12,664 nucleotides of DNA. Origin: Pseudoselenomonas ruminantium. Lineage in GTDB: Bacteria > Bacillota > Negativicutes > Selenomonadales > Selenomonadaceae. Location: the NCBI GenBank assembly GCA_002448495.1, contig DJYL01000109.1, positions 1 through 12,664 on the forward strand, in the 5' to 3' direction. The first letter of the stretch is position 1. Each line of letters begins with the position of its first letter. Below, in pieces: positions 6,941 to 12,664 of this stretch. Under the pieces are notes generated by a model. It worked only from the letters and a program-made list of their open reading frames with translations, did not search any database and was not told the DNA's origin. Position numbers and translations under genes: made by a program.

Positions 6941-7583
6941 ACGAATGTTTTGCAAGGAGTTCGTCTTAGGTCTGCGCTTTAAGGCGGCATGGGCAGCCAT
7001 GTTTATGTTTGCCCTGACTACGCTGGCCTGCGTGAGCCTTGCTTTACAGGGGGGGCAGATGGAGCCAAGGTTGGCGGCAGCTCTGCTTTGGGTTATTGTT
7101 TTTTTTGCATCCATGGCAGGGGCAGACAGGGGCTTTGCCGATGAGGATACGGCGGGAACCCTTTTGATATTGAAGCTTTATGGTGGTGCGCAGCCGGTGC
7201 TGCTGGGCAAGATGTTGTATAGTTTTTTTCTGCTTTTGGTGCTGGCGGTTTTTATTGTGCTGTTGTTTTTGGTGCTTATTGGCGTGGAGCCAGTTTTCTG
7301 GGGCGTATTTATTCTGACACTGGTTTTCGGTGTGGCGGGGATTGCAGCGGCAGGCACTTTGCTGGCGGCGCTGGCCACTGGGGCACGGGTGAAGAACGGC
7401 CTTTTTTCGGTATTGATGCTGCCGGTAATTTTGCCGGTGTTTCTGCCGGCGGTTTATCTTACGGCAGGTGCTTTGGGCGGGAGCGATACAGCTCTGAATT
7501 ATTTGGGGGGGATGGCCCTTTATGATGGATTGCTCATTGTCGGGGCATCGGTGCTTTTTGACTATCTATGGTATGAAGATTAA
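6912..7583 (+). CDS. ccmB: Cytochrome c maturation membrane protein CcmB
   Basis: CcmB is the integral membrane partner of CcmA. The 223 residues include about six hydrophobic segments, as expected (E. coli CcmB has 220). The N-terminus shows the family pattern of a short cytoplasmic stretch with KEF.LGLRFK before the first membrane span, then ADRGFADEDTAGTLL and a loop with LYGGAQPVLLGK. I place the start at ATG 6912 because AGGAGG (6897-6902) lies nine bases before it. The frame is open further upstream but only offers a TTG at 6870 without a binding site. The start overlaps ccmA by 29 bases, so the two are probably translationally coupled. Confidence 0.87.
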   Translation: MNVSLWQGIKRMFCKEFVLGLRFKAAWAAMFMFALTTLACVSLALQGGQMEPRLAAALLWVIVFFASMAGADRGFADEDTAGTLLILKLYGGAQPVLLGKMLYSFFLLLVLAVFIVLLFLVLIGVEPVFWGVFILTLVFGVAGIAAAGTLLAALATGARVKNGLFSVLMLPVILPVFLPAVYLTAGALGGSDTALNYLGGMALYDGLLIVGASVLFDYLWYED

Positions 7584-7598
7584 GTAGGAGGCGTATTT

Positions 7599-8225
7599 AT
7601 GGGGGCTGTGTTAGGCGGGCTTACATTGATTATTGCCGGCCTGGTATTTTTTGTGGTGCCGCCGGCGGAAGGGCTGGGGGATTATGTGCGAATTGCCTTT
7701 TTTCATATTCCTGTGGCCTGGGTGGCGGTGATTGCCTTTTTTATCAGTGCGTGGCAGGGGGCAAGGTATTTGCGCTCCGGAGATATGCTGGCGGATGCCA
7801 AAAGTGCGGCGGCTTCGCAGCTGGGCTTTATTTTTGTGATTCTGGCTACCGTGAGCGGGGCAATTTTTTCCAAGCTTACCTGGGGGGCTTACTGGAATTG
7901 GGACCCACGGCAGACGACAATTTTTGTGCTGCTGCTTATCTACGGGGCCTATCTTACCCTGCGGGCGGCTATGCCGGCAGGCGTGAAGCGGGCAAAGACA
8001 GCAGCGGTATATGCCCTGTTTTCCTTTTTGACGGTGCCTTTTCTGGTGTTCATTATTCCGCGGATGTATTTTTCCCTGCATCCGTCACCGGTGATTAATG
8101 GTTCGGGACTGGCTATGGACAGCGTTATGCTGGCGGTACTGCTGGCGGCGCTTATGGATATGACCGGAATTTTTTACTGGCTGTACAAAAAACAGGTTAT
8201 GCGCATTATGCAGGAGGAACGATGA
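7599..8225 (+). CDS. ccmC: Haem-handling protein CcmC
   Basis: CcmC is a haem-handling membrane protein that loads haem onto CcmE in the periplasm. This copy has 208 residues and about six membrane spans. The tryptophan-rich WWD motif is WGAYWNWDPR (95-104). The two conserved flanking histidines that ligate haem are H36 (FFHIPVAW) and H161 (SLHPSPV). AGGAGG (7586-7591) lies seven bases before the ATG. The stop codon overlaps the ccmE start as ATGA, leaving no room for a ccmD gene between them. It is slightly shorter than E. coli CcmC (245), mainly at the ends. Confidence 0.95.
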   Translation: MGAVLGGLTLIIAGLVFFVVPPAEGLGDYVRIAFFHIPVAWVAVIAFFISAWQGARYLRSGDMLADAKSAAASQLGFIFVILATVSGAIFSKLTWGAYWNWDPRQTTIFVLLLIYGAYLTLRAAMPAGVKRAKTAAVYALFSFLTVPFLVFIIPRMYFSLHPSPVINGSGLAMDSVMLAVLLAALMDMTGIFYWLYKKQVMRIMQEER

Positions 8226-8593
8226 TGAATCGAAAGATTTTGCTGGGGGTGCTGCTGTTGGCCTTTGTGGCCTATGCAGGCTGGAGCTTTGCCGATTCGG
8301 TAACGCCCTATGTGGGCATTGCTGAGGCGCAGAAAAGTGCGGGCAATGTGCAGGTGAAGGGGCTGCTGGCGAAAAATGCTCCGGCACCGCATATGGAGGG
8401 GGATAATTTTATCTTTACCCTGCAGGATGAGGAAACGGGGGAAACCATGCCGGTGCGTTATCATGGCACCAAGCCCGACCAATTTGATGAGGCGTATCAT
8501 ATTGTGGCTGTTGGCCGGTATAAGGAGGGAACTTTTGAGTCAGATAAGCTGCTGATCAAATGTCCGTCCAAGTATGAGAGTCAAAAGCGTTGA
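8222..8593 (+). CDS. ccmE: Haem chaperone CcmE, CxxxY (cysteine) variant
   Basis: CcmE binds haem covalently in the periplasm and delivers it to CcmF. The 123-residue protein has an N-terminal membrane anchor (about 5-21) and a small beta-barrel domain (VQVKGLLA, FIFTLQDEE, MPVRYHG, IVAVGRY). The attachment site near the C-terminus is C114-P-S-K-Y118. Most bacterial CcmE proteins use a histidine in HxxxY. The CxxxY form is known from sulfate reducers and archaea, as system I*. AGGAGG (8212-8217) precedes two consecutive ATGs (8222 and 8225), so the true start may be one codon later. The first ATG overlaps the ccmC stop. Confidence 0.93.
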   Translation: MMNRKILLGVLLLAFVAYAGWSFADSVTPYVGIAEAQKSAGNVQVKGLLAKNAPAPHMEGDNFIFTLQDEETGETMPVRYHGTKPDQFDEAYHIVAVGRYKEGTFESDKLLIKCPSKYESQKR

Positions 8594-8612
8594 CCGGTGA
8601 GGGGGAACTGAA

Positions 8613-10712
8613 TTGCTAGGTGTGATTTCGTTAGCGCTGGCCTTGATTTTTTCTCTGGCAGCGGTGTTGTGCTTTGCCTTTCCCAGTGAGCGCACGGGAA
8701 GATGGGGCAGGGGACTTGCTGTGCTTTCGTTTGTGGCTGTGCTTATGGCCAGCATTTATTTACTTGTACTTATCTTTGCGAATCGTTTTGATATTGCCTA
8801 TGTCGCCAATTATTCGGCGATAGAGCTGCCGGTTATCTATAAGGTATCGGCCTTTTGGGCGGGGCAGCAGGGGTCGTTTTTATTCTGGCTGCTCATTCAC
8901 GGGGCAGCAGGGCTGTATCTGGCTGTAAAAAAAGATTTGCCGCCTGCGGGTATGGCGGTGTATATGGGACTTATGGCTCTGCTTACGGTGCTGGTCATGG
9001 CCAAAAGCCCATTTGTGCCAAGTGAAGCTGTGGTGCAGAATGGTGTGGGACTTAATCCGCTTTTACAGGACCCATGGATGGCAATTCATCCCCCCATTAT
9101 CTTTGTGGGCTATGCCCTGCTGGCTGTGCCGCTGACCTATAGTGCGGCGGCTCTGCTCACGGGGCAGAAGGCGCAGGAGTGGCTGCCTGCTGCCCGCCGC
9201 TGGGCTTTGGTGGGCTGGAGCTTTTTGGGTGCCGGCATCTTTATCGGCGGCTACTGGGCTTACAAGGTTTTGGGCTGGGGCGGTTTTTGGGGCTGGGACC
9301 CCGTGGAAAATTCCTCACTGGTGCCGTGGCTTACGGTAGGGATTTTGATTCATGTTCTGCGGGTGGCACAGATTCGGCCGGCCGCCGTTGCCATGGTGCA
9401 TCTGTCTGCTATTTTTGCCTATGCTTTGGTGCTTTATGGTACCTTTCTTACCCGCAGCGGTATTTTGGGGGACTTTTCCGTGCATTCCTTTGCTGGAACC
9501 AGCATTGGTATGACCATAGCAGTTGTGAATGCGCTGGTGCTCGTGGCAGGATTGCTGCTGTTAATTGTCAAGGCAAAAAATCTGCCGCAGGGAGAGTATT
9601 ATCCCGGTTATGACAGCCGGGAGTTTATCCTGCTTTTGGGGGCGCTGCTGCTGGTATTCATCAGCACGATTATCTTTTTGGGGATGTCTATGCCCCTGCT
9701 GACTCAGCTTGTCGGCAAGCCAGCGGCGGTGGACACGGATTTTTATGTGCGCACGACTATGCCGCTGGCTATTGCCATGCTGCTGTCTGCTGTCTGTGCT
9801 CTGTTGCGGGGGTATGGACAGGGAAAGGTGCTGGCTGGCGGAATGCCGCTTTGGGGTCTGGGAATACTGGGATTGGCTTGCGGATTTGCCGCAGGAGTGC
9901 GGCAGATTATGCCGCTGATTCTGGCAGCAGCCGCTATGATGTCGGTGGGGGCTGCCGTGCTGGCATGGCGTAAGAATGGAATAAAAACTGGCGGAATGAC
10001 AGCCCATGCCGGTTTGGGGCTTGCTCTGTTAGCCATGGTGCTGGCAGGTTCCGGCAGTCAGTCCCATAGTCAGGATATGGCGGTGGGAGAACCCTACGAT
10101 ATTTATGGTCATGAAATTGTCTTTAAGGGGCAGGAATTTGCCGCTGACTTAAAGGAAAAATACTATATCTATATGGTGGACGGACAGGAGGTGCGGGCAC
10201 GAACCAAACTTCATGCCAACGGCAGCGATGCGGCAAGAGAACCGGCTATTGCCAAAGGTTTGGGCGGTGATGTGTATATTGCGCCTAGTCCGGCCAAGGG
10301 AAATGGCGGTTTGGAAATGGTATTAAAGCAGGGACGTATGGATATGGATGATGATTTTGCTTATCGCTTTGACAAGGCAGAAATCGATCATCAGGAAAAT
10401 GGAACCTTGCTGGTGACCGCTGAAGTGGCCATCACCGATGGGAATAAGGTGGAGCAGGCTGCCTTGAATATGCTGGCCAATGCAGATGGTGGGACATCCC
10501 AACCGGTGGAGGTTTTTGGCGGGCAAAAACGCCTGCGGCTCACGGGCATCACGCAGAATCTGAAACAGATTCGCATGGAAATCCTTCCCGCGCTGACGGC
10601 GGAAATCAGTCAGCCCATTACCACCAGCGTCAGTGTTAAGCCTTGTATTTGGCTTCTCTGGCTGGGGAGTATCATGGTCTGCATCGGTACTTTGTGGGCG
10701 GCAAAGCGTTAA
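8613..10712 (+). CDS. ccmF: Cytochrome c haem lyase subunit CcmF
   Basis: CcmF takes haem from CcmE and attaches it to apocytochrome c at the outer face of the membrane. The 699-residue protein has many membrane spans. Family landmarks are AFWAGQQGSFLFW (80-92), LNPLLQDPWMAIHPP (147-161), the WWD motif GWGGFWGWDPVENSSLVPWL (221-240) and FLTRSGILGDFSVHSF (278-293). Likely haem-ligand histidines are H159, H247, H291 and H465, matching the four conserved in E. coli. A periplasmic domain (~490-675) precedes a final membrane helix. The start is a TTG with GAGGGGG (8599-8605) seven bases upstream; no ATG is better placed. It ends the operon; no ccmG, ccmH or ccmI follows. Confidence 0.95.
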   Translation: MLGVISLALALIFSLAAVLCFAFPSERTGRWGRGLAVLSFVAVLMASIYLLVLIFANRFDIAYVANYSAIELPVIYKVSAFWAGQQGSFLFWLLIHGAAGLYLAVKKDLPPAGMAVYMGLMALLTVLVMAKSPFVPSEAVVQNGVGLNPLLQDPWMAIHPPIIFVGYALLAVPLTYSAAALLTGQKAQEWLPAARRWALVGWSFLGAGIFIGGYWAYKVLGWGGFWGWDPVENSSLVPWLTVGILIHVLRVAQIRPAAVAMVHLSAIFAYALVLYGTFLTRSGILGDFSVHSFAGTSIGMTIAVVNALVLVAGLLLLIVKAKNLPQGEYYPGYDSREFILLLGALLLVFISTIIFLGMSMPLLTQLVGKPAAVDTDFYVRTTMPLAIAMLLSAVCALLRGYGQGKVLAGGMPLWGLGILGLACGFAAGVRQIMPLILAAAAMMSVGAAVLAWRKNGIKTGGMTAHAGLGLALLAMVLAGSGSQSHSQDMAVGEPYDIYGHEIVFKGQEFAADLKEKYYIYMVDGQEVRARTKLHANGSDAAREPAIAKGLGGDVYIAPSPAKGNGGLEMVLKQGRMDMDDDFAYRFDKAEIDHQENGTLLVTAEVAITDGNKVEQAALNMLANADGGTSQPVEVFGGQKRLRLTGITQNLKQIRMEILPALTAEISQPITTSVSVKPCIWLLWLGSIMVCIGTLWAAKR

Positions 10713-10719
10713 ATATTTA

Positions 10720-10748
10720 TTGCCTTTGACAACTGAAAGGTCTATACT
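10720..10748 (+). promoter_or_regulatory. Candidate promoter of the ABC transporter gene
   Basis: TTGCCT (10720-10725), 17 bases, then TATACT (10743-10748). The expected start near 10755 falls inside the 5' arm of the hairpin that follows, so transcripts from this promoter would carry only part of that arm. A perfect TTGACA at 10726 is only 11 bases from TATACT and is not usable with it. Confidence 0.5.
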
Positions 10749-10786
10749 GAGATTGTTCCGTTTTTAGGGACAATCTCTTTCTTTTT
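10749..10786 (+). terminator. Intrinsic terminator of the regulator-ccm operon
   Basis: GAGATTGTTCC (10749-10759) pairs with GGGACAATCTC (10767-10777), eleven pairs with one G-T wobble and a seven-base loop, followed by TTTCTTTTT. It lies 36 bases after the ccmF stop and immediately before the ribosome binding site of the transporter gene. Confidence 0.85.
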
Positions 10787-10798
10787 GAGGTGATTGAT

Positions 10799-12505
10799 AT
10801 GGAAAAAAAGAGTGCGCTGCGCATCTTTTGGCAGTTGTTCCGGGGCTACTGGAACAGCGAGTACAAATGGAAAGCGCGCGGGCTTTTTGCCTTTGTCATC
10901 GGGCTGAATTTCTTTGGGGTATATCTTTTGGTACGGCTGAACAGCTGGTACAATGAATTTTATAATGCGCTGCAGCAATATGAGGTGGAATCTTTCTGGC
11001 CGCTCATAGGCGAGTTTACGGGGGTGGCCATGCTCTATATCCTCATTGCGGTTTATGCGATTTACCTGCGGCAGGCCGTGCAGATTAAATGGCGTACATG
11101 GCTTACGGATAAATATTTGTCCCGCTGGCTGAAAGGGCAGGTTTATTATCGCCTGCAGGTGCTGGGGAGCGATACCGATAACCCGGACCAGCGAATCAGC
11201 GAAGACATCAATCAGTTTGTGAATCTTTCCTTACAGCTTTTGATTGGCTTTTTGAAGCAGCTGACGACACTGGCGGCTTTTGGCGTGGTGCTGTGGAATC
11301 TTTCCGGAGCGTTTACGTTGGAGCTGGGCGGTCAGGAAATCATCATCTATGGCTATATGTTCTGGTTCTCTCTTGTCTATTCCGGCATTGGTACGTTTTG
11401 TGTGCATTTGGTGGGACGCAAGCTTATTGGGCTGAATTTTGAACAGCAGCGTTTTGAAGCCGATTTCCGTTTCAATATGATGCGGGTGAGGGAAAACAGC
11501 GAGAGCATTGCCTTTTATAGCGGTGAACAGGCAGAAAACAAGGGCTTTCATGAGCGCTTTGCCCATGTGATCAGCAATTTCTGGCAGCTTATGAAGCAGA
11601 CAAAAATTTTGAATTTCTATGTGAATGGTTATGCACAACTGGCGGTTATCGTGCCGCTTATTCTGGCCGCTCCGCAGTATTTTTCGGGAGCTATCGCGCT
11701 GGGCGGACTGATGCAGACGGCTTCGGCCTTTGGCCGCGTGCAGGATGCCTTGTCCTATTTTGTCGAGTCCTACGACAGCATCGCCCAGCTGGCGGCGGTA
11801 GTGAAACGACTGGCTACCTTTACGGAACACATGGATACGGCAGAAACAGTGAAAAACGGTATTGTCCGTCAGGGGGATGGTGCAGCGGAAATGAGCATTG
11901 AGGAGCTGCAGGTGCAGCTGCCGGACAATCGGGTGCTGCTGGCAGACTGTACGCTTTCATTGCCTGCCGGAAGCCGTCTGCTCGTAACCGGATCTTCTGG
12001 CTGCGGCAAGAGTACCCTTTTGCGGACGCTGGCGGGAATCTGGCCTTATGGTAAGGGAAAACTTTCCTTGCCGCAGGGCAGCAGGCTGCTGTTCCTGCCG
12101 CAAAAGCCCTATCTTCCTCTGGGCAGTCTGCGCCGGGCGTTGTATTATCCGGGAACAGCTGCGGGCAGTGATTCCGTTTTGCAGGCGGCTTTGCAAAAAG
12201 TTGGCTTGGAAGATTTTGCATCGCGTCTGGACGAAGTGGATGACTGGAGCAGAATTTTGTCCTTGGGCGAACAGCAGCGATTGGCTTTTGCACGGGTGCT
12301 GTTGCAAAAGCCGGACTGGGTATTTTTGGATGAGGCAACTTCAGCGTTGGATGAACCACGGGAAGCGGAAGTATATGAACTCTTGAAGAAAGAACTGCCG
12401 CAAATGGGCATTGTCAGCGTGGGGCATCGGTCTACGCTGTATGCGCAGCATGAGCAGGAACTGAAGCTGGCTGGAGATGGAGGCTGGCAGGTGCGGACGA
12501 TTTAG
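10799..12505 (+). CDS. Fused ABC transporter permease/ATPase, YddA/SbmA-like family
   Basis: A 568-residue half-transporter that would act as a homodimer. The membrane half (about 1-345) has the ABC_membrane_2 character of YddA, Rv1819c and the peroxisomal ABCD proteins: NSWYNEFYNALQ (48-59), DNPDQRISEDI (128-138) and the ENSESIAFYSGE stretch (232-243). The ATPase half shows Walker A GSSGCGKST (398-406), FLPQKPYLPLGSLR (432-445), signature LSLGE (487-491), Walker B VFLDEATSALDE (508-519) and switch His H543. Family members take up peptides or vitamin B12 or lack a known substrate, so the cargo here is open. I chose ATG 10799 because GAGGTG (10787-10792) sits six bases before it; the in-frame GTG at 10790 lies inside that site. 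It is probably monocistronic and follows the ccm operon terminator. Confidence 0.9.
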   Translation: MEKKSALRIFWQLFRGYWNSEYKWKARGLFAFVIGLNFFGVYLLVRLNSWYNEFYNALQQYEVESFWPLIGEFTGVAMLYILIAVYAIYLRQAVQIKWRTWLTDKYLSRWLKGQVYYRLQVLGSDTDNPDQRISEDINQFVNLSLQLLIGFLKQLTTLAAFGVVLWNLSGAFTLELGGQEIIIYGYMFWFSLVYSGIGTFCVHLVGRKLIGLNFEQQRFEADFRFNMMRVRENSESIAFYSGEQAENKGFHERFAHVISNFWQLMKQTKILNFYVNGYAQLAVIVPLILAAPQYFSGAIALGGLMQTASAFGRVQDALSYFVESYDSIAQLAAVVKRLATFTEHMDTAETVKNGIVRQGDGAAEMSIEELQVQLPDNRVLLADCTLSLPAGSRLLVTGSSGCGKSTLLRTLAGIWPYGKGKLSLPQGSRLLFLPQKPYLPLGSLRRALYYPGTAAGSDSVLQAALQKVGLEDFASRLDEVDDWSRILSLGEQQRLAFARVLLQKPDWVFLDEATSALDEPREAEVYELLKKELPQMGIVSVGHRSTLYAQHEQELKLAGDGGWQVRTI

Positions 12506-12529
12506 TACGGTCTGGTTAATATCTATATG

Positions 12530-12620
12530 ATAAGATGCCCGCGGGGCTGGTAATATTTTCCTTTGCCATAGACAGGCTGGTCAAAAGCGAAGGAAAACAT
12601 CACCAGCCCTGCGGGCTTAT
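12530..12620. repeat. Long imperfect inverted repeat (27-base arms)
   Basis: Bases 12537-12563 pair with 12590-12616: 27 positions with one G-T wobble and two A-C mismatches, around a 26-base loop. An outer ATAAG/CTTAT pairing adds five pairs beyond a two-base bulge. The loop carries a second GGCTGGT (12575-12581) that could pair with ACCAGCC (12602-12608) in place of the arm copy at 12545-12551. No good T run follows on either strand. It lies 31 bases after the transporter stop and could be a bidirectional terminator between convergent genes or a small mobile-repeat relic. Confidence 0.75.
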
Positions 12621-12628
12621 TGCGTAGA

Positions 12629-12664
12629 TTAAATAAATTGCGGTTTGACAATACGAACTTTATT
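12629..12664 (-). CDS. Possible C-terminal end of a convergent gene (partial)
   Basis: On the reverse strand the last 36 bases read N-K-V-R-I-V-K-P-Q-F-I followed by TAA (stop at 12631-12629). Eleven open codons are too few to prove a gene, but the residues look protein-like and a convergent gene would explain the long inverted repeat placed between the two ends. No function can be given. Confidence 0.25.
   Translation of the reverse strand, partial: NKVRIVKPQFI

Noticed and set aside
10726..10731. Perfect TTGACA as -35 of the transporter promoter
   Set aside because: It is only 11 bases from TATACT and has no -10-like hexamer at 16-18 bases (GAGATT); TTGCCT at 10720 has the right spacing.
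10790..10798. GTG at 10790 as start of the ABC transporter
   Set aside because: The GTG is part of the GAGGTG binding site that serves ATG 10799.
12645..12650. TTGACA near the window end as a promoter -35
   Set aside because: Any -10 would lie at or beyond the window edge, and the stretch can equally be read as the tail of a reverse-strand gene.
1..12664. tRNA, rRNA, CRISPR, insertion sequences, prophage or a defence system
   Set aside because: No cloverleaf, rRNA-like stretch, spaced direct repeats, transposase or nuclease motifs were seen; the only tandem repeats are coding repeats in 2998-3618.

Overview
The window looks like chromosomal DNA of an anaerobic Negativicutes bacterium, most likely in or near Selenomonadaceae (Selenomonas/Mitsuokella type). 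This is an inference. It rests on Gram-negative-type cytochrome c maturation genes next to Firmicutes-style strong purine-rich ribosome binding sites and intrinsic terminators, a class I hybrid cluster protein, and the protein sequence style. All recognised genes are on the + strand. There are no RNA genes, insertion sequences or CRISPR arrays.

Layout. (1) 1-1416 is the 3' part of a methyl-accepting chemotaxis protein, closed by a hairpin. (2) 1593-2879 is a soluble PAS histidine kinase with a cysteine-rich insert and no partner response regulator in view. (3) 2998-3618 encodes a 206-residue protein of unknown function built from exact 42-residue tandem repeats, driven by a near-consensus promoter and followed by two terminators. 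(4) 3777-5411 is hcp, the hybrid cluster protein. (5) 5627-10712 is one tight operon: a Crp/Fnr-family regulator, then ccmA, ccmB, ccmC, ccmE and ccmF. (6) 10799-12505 is a fused permease/ATPase ABC transporter of the YddA/SbmA-like type. (7) The last 150 bases hold a very long imperfect inverted repeat and perhaps the tail of a convergent gene.

How the parts fit. Upstream of both hcp and the regulator operon lies a short dyad (GTAAC-N4-GTTAC and GTTGC-N4-GCAAC). Each dyad is centred exactly 29.5 bases before the first base of a perfect TATAAT, which is position -41.5 from the expected start. Neither promoter has a recognisable -35. This is the geometry of a class II Crp/Fnr-activated promoter, so the regulator probably activates hcp and its own operon. 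That would place cytochrome c maturation in the same regulon as a nitrosative-stress enzyme, as expected for a nitrite/NO-respiring anaerobe. The target cytochrome itself is not in the window.

The Ccm set is reduced. CcmE carries a CxxxY haem-attachment motif in place of the usual His motif, and no ccmD, ccmG, ccmH or ccmI is present. This matches the variant known as system I*.

The most novel items are the 42-residue repeat protein, the paired -41.5 operators (one doubling as a terminator stem), the I*-type Ccm operon led by its own regulator, and the long 3' inverted repeat.
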